Notes under the pieces: generated by a model | Database searches by the model: none | Seen by the model: only the letters and a program-made list of their open reading frames with translations | Told to the model about the DNA's origin: nothing | Shown here: one piece after another, positions 42,293 through 50,045 of the stretch | How the letters are laid out: every line of letters starts with the position of its first letter | Position numbering within the stretch: the first letter of the stretch is position 1 | Position numbers and translations under genes: made by a program | NCBI RefSeq assembly: GCF_014529935.1 | Contig: NZ_JACVFC010000003.1 | Location: 248,001 to 312,000, forward strand | Length of the DNA stretch: 64,000 nt | DNA from: Chitinophaga qingshengii | Lineage (GTDB): Bacteria > Bacteroidota > Bacteroidia > Chitinophagales > Chitinophagaceae | Direction of reading: 5' to 3'

Positions 42293-44173
42293 TTATTTGC
42301 GTTGTGTAAGGGTTTGTTTGTTATTCAGCGCAGGATACACCTGTTTGCCGTCTTTGAAAGTATACATTATTTTCACGGCATCTCTGATCATTTGGGGATT
42401 TACCTTTACCGGGTCGTGGCTCAGTACTACAATATCTGCCTTGTAACCCTTTACCAATTTCCCTTTGCAGGTATCTTCGCCCCATTGATAGGCTGCTTCT
42501 GTTGTGATAGCTTTTAAGGCATCGTAAACGGGTATACGCTGATCAGGACCGAGCGTAGTATCGCCGTCCAGCGTTTTACGGTTCACCGCGGCGTATACGG
42601 CTGTCAGCAGGTCTGGTGGGGTAATAGGAGCATCGGTGTGAATGGTGTAGCGTAAACCTTTTCGTGCAGCTTCCCCGAGCGGGGCAATACGGTTACAACG
42701 TGGAGTGCCCAGTACTTCTTTTTTATACCAATCGCCCCACAGGTATACGTGTGTTGGAAAAAAGCTCTCCATCACCAGCGGCATAGTGCCTCCGTCAAGG
42801 GGGGCTGCCAGTTTTTTCATGGAATCCAGTTGCTCCGGACGGGTGATCTGGCAATGAATGATCACATTGGGTATATTATGTGCCAGTTTGCTTTTCCCTG
42901 TTTTAGCGTTCTTTTGCTTTTTTAGATGGTTGAAGATGTTTAGTACCATATCGATGGCAGCATCCCCATTGCAATGAACGTGTACCGGCATGTCGAGATA
43001 GGTGGCCACACTGTCTATTTTCCGCAGCGCATCCGCATAAGCGTATATAGGCGTTCCCTTGTAGCTGTTGTTTTGCCCGATAGGGGGATGTAAATAGGGT
43101 TGGGAAAGATAAGCATCCCTGCCCTGAGGGGAGCCATCGAAGGTAAATTTCACGGCGGGGACTTTCATATGTTTATAATAACCAGGGAAGAATTTGTCTT
43201 TAAGCGCGCCCAGGTTACTGTTCTGATCATAGTCCGGCAATACAATAAAATCGCCTTTCAGGATATCTGCGTCGTTGGCGCCTGCAATCAGTTCAATGGT
43301 ACCCGCACCGGCTCTGCCTTCGCAGATGGTGGTGACGCCATATTTGAACCACTCGTATTCTGCCTGCAATAGCCGGGAAACAGCGCTGTCTTTGGCTGCC
43401 TGTTTCGCGGCAGGAGAGGAGGCCGCGGTCTTTTGCGATATTTCCATCGCTATTTCCATGGCGTGCACATTGGCGTTTTCCAGCAGCAGCCCTGTTACAA
43501 TACTGTCCTTACTGTTTTGTGGGCGTGTTTTCACAATCGTGCCGCCGGCATAGAGACCCGGTGGCGTGTTGTTATGGATGCCCATCATATTCAGGAAGCG
43601 GGTATTGGCCACACCCATATGGCCGCTTACATGCATGATATAAATGGGATGGGTAGTGGATACGCGGTCCAGTGTGAACCGGGTGGGTTGCTGGTTGCCG
43701 GCCAGTTGTGCATCATCATAGTTGTTACCGATGAGGACAGTGGTAGTATCACTGTCAGGCAGATTGTTTTTCCGCAGATAGTCCTGCATCGCCTGTACCA
43801 GGGCATTGGAGTCGTTGACATTCCCATAGGGACGGGCGGCCAGGTCTGCCATAGGCAGTGTCATAGCGGCTAAGCCTACGTGGGCATGTGCATCCACGAA
43901 AGCAGGCATAATCAGGGCGGAGTCGCCGTATTCCACGATTTGGGTAGTGCCTTCCTTGTAATGGTTCACTTTAGCTTCCTCAAAATTGCCGGTGAAAATG
44001 ATGCGGCCGTTCCGGATAGCCACGCACTCCGCCAGTTTATTGGCATCATCGTGCTCCATTGTCCGCACATGCCCTTTGAGGATTACGTCCGCTATCTCAT
44101 GATTGTCATTACATCGGGAAAAGGCCAGTACGGCCAATAGAGATAACAACAGGAATAATGGGGTTTGTTTCAT
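42293..44173 (-). CDS. YtcJ-type amidohydrolase lipoprotein
   Basis: A 626 aa amidohydrolase family 3 protein. It starts at ATG 44173 (MKQTPLFLLLSLLAVLAF) with a lipobox-like FSRCND; the longer frame from 44215 adds 14 residues before the signal peptide. Metal-site motifs: FVDAHAHVGLA for the HxH pair, PVHVHCNGDAA in the core and YTIHTDAPITPP near the C-terminus. YtcJ-type enzymes are predicted to hydrolyse N-substituted amides or formamides; the true substrate is unknown. Lipoprotein signal implies periplasmic or surface location. It is divergent from the Crp/Fnr regulator gene by 98 bases. Confidence 0.88.
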   Translation of the reverse strand: MKQTPLFLLLSLLAVLAFSRCNDNHEIADVILKGHVRTMEHDDANKLAECVAIRNGRIIFTGNFEEAKVNHYKEGTTQIVEYGDSALIMPAFVDAHAHVGLAAMTLPMADLAARPYGNVNDSNALVQAMQDYLRKNNLPDSDTTTVLIGNNYDDAQLAGNQQPTRFTLDRVSTTHPIYIMHVSGHMGVANTRFLNMMGIHNNTPPGLYAGGTIVKTRPQNSKDSIVTGLLLENANVHAMEIAMEISQKTAASSPAAKQAAKDSAVSRLLQAEYEWFKYGVTTICEGRAGAGTIELIAGANDADILKGDFIVLPDYDQNSNLGALKDKFFPGYYKHMKVPAVKFTFDGSPQGRDAYLSQPYLHPPIGQNNSYKGTPIYAYADALRKIDSVATYLDMPVHVHCNGDAAIDMVLNIFNHLKKQKNAKTGKSKLAHNIPNVIIHCQITRPEQLDSMKKLAAPLDGGTMPLVMESFFPTHVYLWGDWYKKEVLGTPRCNRIAPLGEAARKGLRYTIHTDAPITPPDLLTAVYAAVNRKTLDGDTTLGPDQRIPVYDALKAITTEAAYQWGEDTCKGKLVKGYKADIVVLSHDPVKVNPQMIRDAVKIMYTFKDGKQVYPALNNKQTLTQRK

Positions 44174-44271
44174 GGAATGGTTATTTTGGTTGCTGGTAAA
44201 ACAGCGGGGAAACAAAAATGTTCACCATGTCCCATAAAAAATTTCTATTATTGAGGCGTGAAATCTGAAGC

Positions 44272-44868
44272 ATGGGGATCTCTATAGAAGTTTTACAGCA
44301 TTTGTTACAACAGCTAAATGGCGTACCTCCGGCCGATATGGCGCCCTTGTTTGCGGCTACACGGCATGTGAAACTGGAGGCAGGAGAAACGTATATCCGT
44401 GAGGGTGATACCACCCGTAAACTCGCCTATCTGGAACAAGGCATTATCCGGGCATATGCTGTTCGTAATAACGGGGAAGAAGCTACGTTGTTTCTGCGCT
44501 GGGAAGGTCAGTTCATCGCTTCGCATGATGCCATCATCCGCCAGCAGCCGGCACGCTTTATATACCGGGCATTGGAAGACACGGTGCTACTGGAAATAAA
44601 CTACGATCAGCTTGACCAGCTGTTGAAAGAACATCCCCGTATGGAACCGCTACGCAATTACTTTCTGCAGAAAATGCTGGCGGAAGCGCTGGATACGATA
44701 GAGGCTTTTGTAACGCTGTCGCCGGAGGAACGTTACCTGCAACTACTGGATAGCCGTGCCGATATTGTAAACCGCGTGCCGGATAAATACATTGCATCCA
44801 TGCTGGGTGTTACGCCGGTATCCCTCAGCCGGATCCGTAAAAGAATTCATAGCCGCGGTAGAAAATAA
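44272..44868 (+). CDS. Crp/Fnr-family transcriptional regulator
   Basis: A 198 aa regulator with an N-terminal cyclic-nucleotide-binding-like beta-roll (KLEAGETYIREGDTTRKLAY, RWEGQFIASHDAIIRQ), a long dimer helix and a C-terminal HTH (PDKYIASMLGVTPVSLSRIRKRI). It lacks the Cys cluster of FNR and the conserved cAMP-binding residues, as in most Bacteroidota members, so the effector is unknown. It is divergent from the amidohydrolase gene and precedes the membrane hydroxylase gene; either could be under its control. Confidence 0.9.
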   Translation: MGISIEVLQHLLQQLNGVPPADMAPLFAATRHVKLEAGETYIREGDTTRKLAYLEQGIIRAYAVRNNGEEATLFLRWEGQFIASHDAIIRQQPARFIYRALEDTVLLEINYDQLDQLLKEHPRMEPLRNYFLQKMLAEALDTIEAFVTLSPEERYLQLLDSRADIVNRVPDKYIASMLGVTPVSLSRIRKRIHSRGRK

Positions 44869-44972
44869 GCAGAAATTATCTTTTGTTAACGTGATTTATT
44901 ATCCTTTGTTAATCGGTGAAAGTGCCTGTGGGGGCTAACTTTGGGTTGTTTAACATCAAAAACGACCGGAAC

Positions 44973-45788
44973 ATGCAACTCTTGACCGAAGCCCTGGCCC
45001 GTATTTTCAGTGCCTCCGCCGTACGCTATTTTCTGCTGGCAGGTATCCCTTTTATTATGTTTTATAGGTTGTTTCCTGCCCGGTTACAACGGCTGAAAAT
45101 TCAGCGGAAAGCCGCTTCCCGGAAGGATTTTTTTCGTGAGATCTGGCATTCCATGCAAAGTACGCTGGTATTCAGTGTAATCTCCGTGATCATATTTTTT
45201 ACGCCGGTGCGCCAGTATACACAGGTATATACGCAACTGCATGATTTTCCACTGTGGTATTTAGGAGTGAGTGTACTGCTGAGTCTTGTGGTACACGACA
45301 CGTATTTTTATTGGTTGCATCGCCTGCTGCATCATCCCGGGCTGTTTAAATTAACCCACCTGGTACATCATAAAAGCACTAACCCGTCTCCCTGGACATC
45401 CTATAGTTTCCACCTGCTGGAAGCCATCGGCGAAGGCGGAGTATTGTTGCTGGTGGTTTGTATCATGCCTATGCATCCGCTGGCTGTGCTGGCGTTTACC
45501 GTTGCAGGCTTTATCATCAACGTATACGGTCATCTGGGATATGAACTGATGCCCCGCGGCTTCCGCCGTAGCTGGCTGTTTGAGGTGCTTAATACCTCTG
45601 TGCATCATAACCTGCATCATAGCCGTTTCAAAGGTAACTACGGCCTGTATTTTCGTATATGGGACCGCGTGATGGGTACTGAACACCCGGATTATGTAAA
45701 GGAATACGACCGGTTGCAGGAACAGCGTTTCGGGAAAACAGCTGCTAGCAGTCAAAGTAAGAAGCCAGTCCCTGTAATGGATTTGTAG
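44973..45788 (+). CDS. Sterol desaturase / fatty acid hydroxylase family membrane enzyme
   Basis: A 271 aa membrane protein with about four hydrophobic segments and the diiron His boxes: HDTYFYWLHRLLHH, HLVHHKSTNP and VHHNLHHSRF. The family inserts oxygen into lipid chains or sterol-like substrates using two irons at the membrane face. I use ATG 44973 (MQLLTEALAR); the frame can be extended to a GTG at 44916 with 19 more residues. Its last 44 bases overlap the end of the converging HEAT-repeat gene on the other strand. Confidence 0.88.
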   Translation: MQLLTEALARIFSASAVRYFLLAGIPFIMFYRLFPARLQRLKIQRKAASRKDFFREIWHSMQSTLVFSVISVIIFFTPVRQYTQVYTQLHDFPLWYLGVSVLLSLVVHDTYFYWLHRLLHHPGLFKLTHLVHHKSTNPSPWTSYSFHLLEAIGEGGVLLLVVCIMPMHPLAVLAFTVAGFIINVYGHLGYELMPRGFRRSWLFEVLNTSVHHNLHHSRFKGNYGLYFRIWDRVMGTEHPDYVKEYDRLQEQRFGKTAASSQSKKPVPVMDL

Positions 45789-47265
45789 GGTAAAAACGTT
45801 GCTGTTCATGGATGGTGGAGGCGAAACGGAGCATCGCCAGCACCCTTTCCTTATCTGCGGCATCCGGTGTAGTACCCTGGTTGGGAACCCGTACCTGCCA
45901 CCTTCGCAGCGCGGAAAGGCTGAATGACCTGATACCAGGATCTGCATCGATGGTGCATAGTACGATATCCGCCAGTACGGCCCAGCCACTCGCATAGGAA
46001 TAGAAGTGAAGGATACCGCGTTTTACATCCACCGGACTATTCAGGTAATATTCCCTGGCTATCCGTAATACCGTATCGTTGGCCCGGGGTGCCAGGAAAT
46101 CCAGTATAGCACGCCTGATCGTCATAACAGGATGGTCCATGTGCTCCAGGCAAAACTGATAAGTGGCGTTTTCATCCAGTTTTTGAAGTGTGAAGAAAGC
46201 TATCTTCACAATGATAGGATTGCTATGATTCAGGAAGCTCTCCACCACCTGGGCATGCTGACGGGCATTTGTTTCCGCCAGCCCACTCAATGCGCCGGGT
46301 AACTGCCGTTGGTTTTTTAACCGCTCCAGATAATAGGCAGTAAAGTCAAAACCCTGGTCTTTCAGCCGGTTGCGGACAAGTTCCCGGATATTAGCTTCCG
46401 GATCTGCGATAAAGGGACGCAGGCTGGATACAAGGTTGTCTTGCACGAGACGTAATGCCTTTAACCTGACCCTGGGAGAGGTGGCAGTCATGTATGCGCT
46501 GAAATCTCCTGATCGCAGGTGTTCCCTAAAATCTATCATCACTTCCCGTACTTCCGGACTGTAATCAAACTTAAAAAAAGAATGTTCTTCTGCATCTGCG
46601 TAGTAACTGAGCAACAAACGCGCTACCATCGCCCGTTGGGTGTCCGGATAAGTGCGATAATGGTCTTTTATCAGGGCGCGATGTTGCTGCAGAAAATCGC
46701 AGATGGTTTGCCTGATTATACCCAGGTTGTTTCTTGTCTGCCACTGTCGCCCACTTAGCTGCGGTAGCTTCATCACAAAAGCATCTACCATATCCTGCCG
46801 CAGAAACTTTAGTAGCGTAATTTCCGCTGCCTGGCGAACGGGTTTTAACGGATCGGCCAAACGTTGGAGCAGCACCGGTACAGCGGCGGCATCAGGCCAC
46901 GCTGCCAGTCTGGATACCGCTTTCTCCCGTACATGTCCATTGATATTTAAGGCACAGATGATCAGTAGATAAGCTAACCTGTCAGAAGAAAAGAATGCCT
47001 CGAAAAAATCGATATCTGCCGGTTGAATGTCACATCGCTTCAGCCGTTTGTGTAGGGTTTTATAGACCAGATGTTTGGGGTATAGATAAATGATGGTATC
47101 ACAAATGACCTCCCGGACACTTTCATTAAAGGATAACTGAAGGCAGGGTAACAGATGAAGGATAGACGATGAGTTGCCCGTTGCCCGGATAGTTTCCAGC
47201 GCCTGTAATTTGGCTGCAGTATCACCGGGTAAACGAAGCGTTTGCAAGTGTGGTTCAAGGTTCAT
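45745..47265 (-). CDS. HEAT-repeat protein
   Basis: A 506 aa soluble protein composed of helical HEAT-like repeats from the N- to the C-terminus. Recognisable repeat pieces are HVREKAVSRLAAWPDAAAVP, DPLKPVRQAAEITLLKFL, DPEANIRELVRNRLKDQG, HPVMTIRRAILDFLAP and DPGIRSFSLSALRRW, each with the D-P/H-P...R pattern. There is no signal peptide, membrane segment or catalytic motif, so a scaffold or phosphorelay-like binding role is likely. Its 3' end overlaps the converging hydroxylase gene. It is divergent from the precursor-peptide array by 208 bases; no functional link is shown. Confidence 0.75.
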   Translation of the reverse strand: MNLEPHLQTLRLPGDTAAKLQALETIRATGNSSSILHLLPCLQLSFNESVREVICDTIIYLYPKHLVYKTLHKRLKRCDIQPADIDFFEAFFSSDRLAYLLIICALNINGHVREKAVSRLAAWPDAAAVPVLLQRLADPLKPVRQAAEITLLKFLRQDMVDAFVMKLPQLSGRQWQTRNNLGIIRQTICDFLQQHRALIKDHYRTYPDTQRAMVARLLLSYYADAEEHSFFKFDYSPEVREVMIDFREHLRSGDFSAYMTATSPRVRLKALRLVQDNLVSSLRPFIADPEANIRELVRNRLKDQGFDFTAYYLERLKNQRQLPGALSGLAETNARQHAQVVESFLNHSNPIIVKIAFFTLQKLDENATYQFCLEHMDHPVMTIRRAILDFLAPRANDTVLRIAREYYLNSPVDVKRGILHFYSYASGWAVLADIVLCTIDADPGIRSFSLSALRRWQVRVPNQGTTPDAADKERVLAMLRFASTIHEQQRFYPTNPLQGLASYFDC

Positions 47266-47473
47266 AGGGAACTTTTAAAAGCGATCCAAGGTATCATTTA
47301 TTCTCCGGAATACGTTATTCGATCTCATCTTCTCAAGCACTGCAAAAAATTTTTTTTCCTGCTTATTTTGATTATCTTCAGACTGCTCAAAATAATCGAT
47401 CACTCATGCCAATTTAACCCATTCCATATAATATCATTTTTCAACCCAAATTTGACCTGTAAATCTCCTTCTT

Positions 47474-47665
47474 ATGAAGAAAAAAACAATTGTCGGAAAA
47501 AAAATGTCTTTTAACAAAATCACGGTAGCCCACCTGAATGCACAGCAACAGTCGCTGATTGCCGGCGGTATGCCACCTTTTACCTTCCGTCCGGAATGTC
47601 TGGTTACCCGGGAGGAAACCTGTCAGACAATACCGTATACACAAGAGGCTTGTGTATTCTGCTAA
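47474..47665 (+). CDS. Class I lanthipeptide-type precursor, peptide 1 of 11
   Basis: A 63 aa peptide, first of a tandem set. The leader runs MKKKTIVGKKMSFNKITVAH to LNAQQQSLIAGG, the pattern of Bacteroidota class I lanthipeptide (GG-leader) precursors, and should be cut after GG at residue 32. The core of 31 residues has Cys at four places: C-x7-TC-x9-C-x2-C at the very end (TCQTIPYTQEACVFC). Thr and Cys are available for thioether formation, but no lanthionine synthetase gene is near, and whether the core is modified is unknown. The segment ahead of its ATG (ACCTGTAAATCTCC) recurs ahead of peptide 3. Confidence 0.8.
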   Translation: MKKKTIVGKKMSFNKITVAHLNAQQQSLIAGGMPPFTFRPECLVTREETCQTIPYTQEACVFC

Positions 47666-47770
47666 TCTGCTGTTAACTTTTTTACATCCGGAACTAAACT
47701 GTCACGGCCGCAGCAATGCCGGCACAGACCTCTATTGCTTCTCTTTTTTCAACCGAAAAATCTCTTTTTT

Positions 47771-47971
47771 ATGAAAAAAAAAGTAGCCATTCCGAAAAAA
47801 ATGTCTTTTAACAAAACAACCATCGCTCATCTGAATGCACAACAACAGTTGTTCATTGCCGGTGGTATGCCTCCTGTTACCAAACAGCTAACCTGCGATG
47901 CGCAAACAAGGCAAATTACCTGTGAAACAATACCGTTCACAGAGGACCATTGTGTTGTCTGCCGTGATTAA
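47771..47971 (+). CDS. Class I lanthipeptide-type precursor, peptide 2 of 11
   Basis: A 66 aa peptide starting at ATG 47771; the longer frame from 47735 is upstream spacer. Leader MKKKVAIPKKMSFNKTTIAH and LNAQQQLFIAGG, then core with C-x8-C-x9-C-x2-C and two extra residues RD after the last Cys. The central ITCETIPFTEDHC matches the TCETIP motif of peptides 3 and 4. A 105-base spacer before it is related to the spacer before peptide 4. Confidence 0.8.
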   Translation: MKKKVAIPKKMSFNKTTIAHLNAQQQLFIAGGMPPVTKQLTCDAQTRQITCETIPFTEDHCVVCRD

Positions 47972-48016
47972 TTCTTTTTAACCCGAAAATTAAGTAAACC
48001 CGTAAATCTCCTCCTT

Positions 48017-48211
48017 ATGAAGAAAAAAGTAGCCATTGGAAAAAAAATGTCTTTTAACAAGACAACCATCGCCCATCTGAATGACCAGCAACAATCGCTG
48101 GTGGCCGGCGGTGTAGCCATTATTACCCTGCAGCTGAACTGTCATACAAGGCAGGAAACCTGCGAAACTATTCCGTACACACAGCGCACCTGCGTCCGCT
48201 GCCCGGATTGA
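48017..48211 (+). CDS. Class I lanthipeptide-type precursor, peptide 3 of 11
   Basis: A 64 aa peptide with leader MKKKVAIGKKMSFNKTTIAH, LNDQQQSLVAGG and a core with C-x6-C-x9-C-x2-C (TCETIPYTQRTCVRCPD). Leader and upstream bases are closest to those of peptide 1, from which it probably arose by duplication of a two-gene block. The core has moved away in its first half (VAIITLQLNCH against MPPFTFRPECL). Confidence 0.8.
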   Translation: MKKKVAIGKKMSFNKTTIAHLNDQQQSLVAGGVAIITLQLNCHTRQETCETIPYTQRTCVRCPD

Positions 48212-48302
48212 TCTGTCTTTTTATAACCCCGGACCCAAATTATCCCGGCTGCTATAACGCAGGCCGATAGGATTGTTTTGTCCTGCAAAATCCAAAACGA
48301 TA

Positions 48303-48494
48303 ATGAAAAAGAAAATTTTGAAAGCCGAAAAGAAATTGTATTTCGGTAAATCAGCTATTGCGGTACTTTCTGCATCACAACAGGAAATACTCGCTGGTGG
48401 CCTGCCGCCGGTTACCCTCGACCGGAAATGTTACACCCGCGATCAAACCTGTGAAACAATTCCTTACACACAAATGAACTGTATTTACTGTTAA
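48303..48494 (+). CDS. Class I lanthipeptide-type precursor, peptide 4 of 11
   Basis: A 63 aa peptide from ATG 48303; the frame upstream to 48273 is spacer. The leader is the most divergent of the set (MKKKILKAEKKLYFGKSAIA, VLSASQQEILAGG), yet the core keeps TCETIPYTQMNCIYC with the same spacing as peptides 1 and 3. Divergent leader with conserved core hints at recombination between family members. Confidence 0.78.
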   Translation: MKKKILKAEKKLYFGKSAIAVLSASQQEILAGGLPPVTLDRKCYTRDQTCETIPYTQMNCIYC

Positions 48495-48524
48495 GGCAAT
48501 TTATTCACCTCTCATTCCATTTTC

Positions 48525-48716
48525 ATGAAAAAGAAAAAAGTAGCTATCGGACGTAAGCTGTCACTCAACAAAGCAACAATTGCTGCATTAAATGCCGCAC
48601 AGCAGGCTAAAATCGCAGGCGGATTCTTTATTACCCGGCCCATCGAATGCGAATCATTTGTAGAAACCTGTGTTACTGTTCATGTTAAAACAGGTTATTG
48701 CGAAATCTGCGAATAG
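48525..48716 (+). CDS. Class I lanthipeptide-type precursor, peptide 5 of 11
   Basis: A 63 aa peptide, leader MKKKKVAIGRKLSLNKATIA, ALNAAQQAKIAGG and core C-x6-C-x9-C-x2-C (TCVTVHVKTGYCEICE). The core differs from peptides 1-4 in losing the TIP segment but keeps T before Cys2 and T two residues after it. It begins 30 bases after peptide 4, without its own obvious promoter. Confidence 0.8.
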   Translation: MKKKKVAIGRKLSLNKATIAALNAAQQAKIAGGFFITRPIECESFVETCVTVHVKTGYCEICE

Positions 48717-48744
48717 TATGGTCATCTTTTAAAACTGTAATCAT

Positions 48745-48957
48745 ATGAAAAAGAAACAAGTCTCTCTCCAGAAAAAACTGACATTGGGTAAGTCTACGGT
48801 TGCTGCCCTGACTGCAAATCAACAACAATTGATCGCTGGCGGTAATGCAACAGCTACAGTGGTATGCCAATCCCGCCAACTCACCTGCGCGACCCGTATA
48901 AGGCCAACTGGTCCGTGCCAATTGTGTGAGCTGACGTTAGACATCGATTGTCAATGA
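48745..48957 (+). CDS. Class I lanthipeptide-type precursor, peptide 6 of 11
   Basis: A 70 aa peptide, the longest of the set, leader MKKKQVSLQKKLTLGKSTVA, ALTANQQQLIAGG. The core has the usual C-x6-C-x9-C-x2-C (TCATRIRPTGPCQLC) and then an extra tail ELTLDIDCQ with a fifth Cys. The stop overlaps the start of peptide 7 (ATGA), so the tail may be a by-product of that fusion of reading frames. Confidence 0.8.
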   Translation: MKKKQVSLQKKLTLGKSTVAALTANQQQLIAGGNATATVVCQSRQLTCATRIRPTGPCQLCELTLDIDCQ

Positions 48958-49145
48958 GAAAGAAAAGTGCGGCCATCGGAAAGAAACTTTCCTTCAACAA
49001 GGAAACGATTGCTTCCCTCAATATGGCACAACAGCAGCTGGTGGCCGGTGGCTCACGCACCGTTACCAAACTCATTACCTGCACATCTAATGGCCTTAGT
49101 TGTGTAACCTACCAGGATACAGGGAACTGCAATACATGCCCCTGA
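48954..49145 (+). CDS. Class I lanthipeptide-type precursor, peptide 7 of 11
   Basis: A 63 aa peptide from ATG 48954 (MRKKSAAIGKKLSFNKETIA, SLNMAQQQLVAGG); a TTG at 48948 two codons earlier is possible. Core C-x6-C-x8-C-x2-C (SCVTYQDTGNCNTCP): it is the only member with Ser rather than Thr before Cys2 and with an eight-residue rather than nine-residue Cys2-Cys3 gap. Its start overlaps the stop of peptide 6 by ATGA. Confidence 0.8.
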   Translation: MRKKSAAIGKKLSFNKETIASLNMAQQQLVAGGSRTVTKLITCTSNGLSCVTYQDTGNCNTCP

Positions 49146-49170
49146 TTTTTAACACCAGGAATTTTTTTTT

Positions 49171-49371
49171 ATGAAAAAGAAATCCGTCAATATCGGTAAG
49201 AAACTCGCCTTTACCAAGGAGACCATCGCTCTGCTGAATATGGAACAACAGCAAATGATCGGTGGCAAGGGAATCCCTACCGTCAGAGATTGCCCGACTT
49301 TTATCGGTCCTACCTGCGCTACGGAACAGGTGCCTGGCGGTCCCTGTGGTTTATGTCCTATCACTGACTAA
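49171..49371 (+). CDS. Class I lanthipeptide-type precursor, peptide 8 of 11
   Basis: A 66 aa peptide, leader MKKKSVNIGKKLAFTKETIA, LLNMEQQQMIGG; the leader lacks the A before GG, giving MIGGKG. Core C-x7-C-x9-C-x2-C (TCATEQVPGGPCGLC) with a four-residue tail PITD. Gly-Pro-rich middle resembles the PGEP and PEEP segments of peptides 10 and 11. Confidence 0.8.
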   Translation: MKKKSVNIGKKLAFTKETIALLNMEQQQMIGGKGIPTVRDCPTFIGPTCATEQVPGGPCGLCPITD

Positions 49372-49381
49372 TCTATTACTG

Positions 49382-49579
49382 ATGAAAAAGAAAAATATTG
49401 CTATCAACAAAAGGCTCTCTTTTAATAAGGAGACTATCGCAGCCCTGAACATGCATCAACAGCAACTGATAGCGGGTGGTTTGATACCGGTAACCCAATT
49501 GCCCCGTTGCACTACAGGGCAGGATAGAACCTGTCCTACTATCCCCGATACGGCGCACAACTGTGTTCGTTGCATGTAA
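49382..49579 (+). CDS. Class I lanthipeptide-type precursor, peptide 9 of 11
   Basis: A 65 aa peptide from ATG 49382, ten bases after peptide 8; the in-frame extension to 49262 runs antisense-free through peptide 8 in another frame and is not used. Leader MKKKNIAINKRLSFNKETIA, ALNMHQQQLIAGG; core C-x7-C-x9-C-x2-C (TCPTIPDTAHNCVRCM) retaining a TIP segment like peptides 1-4. Confidence 0.8.
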   Translation: MKKKNIAINKRLSFNKETIAALNMHQQQLIAGGLIPVTQLPRCTTGQDRTCPTIPDTAHNCVRCM

Positions 49580-49611
49580 TCTCTCGTTTTTCAGCATAAA
49601 AATACAAGGCT

Positions 49612-49806
49612 ATGAAAAAGAAAATTGCTATCAGTAAAAAACTGGCATTTACCAAAGCTACCGTCGCCGTACTCAGCGATGCAGAACGCAACCTGATTGC
49701 CGGAGGGAACAGAGGACCGATCACTAATCAGCCTAATTGCACGACTATCATTGTTACCTGTCAAACGGTACAGATGCCGGGTGAGCCTTGCATGGATTGC
49801 CAGTAA
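49612..49806 (+). CDS. Class I lanthipeptide-type precursor, peptide 10 of 11
   Basis: A 64 aa peptide, leader MKKKIAISKKLAFTKATVAV, LSDAERNLIAGG, core C-x6-C-x9-C-x2-C (TCQTVQMPGEPCMDC). The leader with SDAERN in place of the QQQ segment is shared only with peptide 11; the DNA of the two leaders is nearly the same, showing a recent tandem duplication. Confidence 0.8.
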   Translation: MKKKIAISKKLAFTKATVAVLSDAERNLIAGGNRGPITNQPNCTTIIVTCQTVQMPGEPCMDCQ

Positions 49807-49839
49807 TCTTTGTTTTTTCAGTTGCTAAAAAATGTAGCC

Positions 49840-50025
49840 ATGAAAAAGAAAATTGCTATCAATAAAAAACTGGTGTTCACCAAAGCTGCCGTCGCTGTGC
49901 TCAGCGATGCAGAACGGAACATGATCGCTGGCGGGCTGGCCAACAATCAACGCTATCTTCCTACCGTGCGCATTACCTGTAATACGGTACGGTTTCCGGA
50001 AGAGCCTTGTGTATACTGTAAATAA
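49840..50025 (+). CDS. Class I lanthipeptide-type precursor, peptide 11 of 11
   Basis: A 61 aa peptide from ATG 49840; the frame upstream to 49810 is spacer. Leader MKKKIAINKKLVFTKAAVAV, LSDAERNMIAGG. The core (TCNTVRFPEEPCVYCK) keeps Cys2, Cys3 and Cys4 but the first Cys of all other members is replaced (YLPTVRITC against NCTTIIVTC in peptide 10). If the cores carry rings, this one must lack the first. A strong terminator follows. Confidence 0.8.
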   Translation: MKKKIAINKKLVFTKAAVAVLSDAERNMIAGGLANNQRYLPTVRITCNTVRFPEEPCVYCK

Positions 50026-50045
50026 ACTATATATACAGGATCTGA

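Noticed and set aside
45745..47265. The HEAT-repeat protein as a modification or immunity protein for the precursor array
   Set aside because: It is divergent and only adjacent; no LanC zinc motif, dehydratase motif or membrane segment is present.
47474..50025. A CRISPR-like or other direct-repeat array
   Set aside because: The periodic similarity comes from repeated coding leaders of about 95 bases in intact genes with start and stop codons; there are no short identical repeats with uniform spacers.
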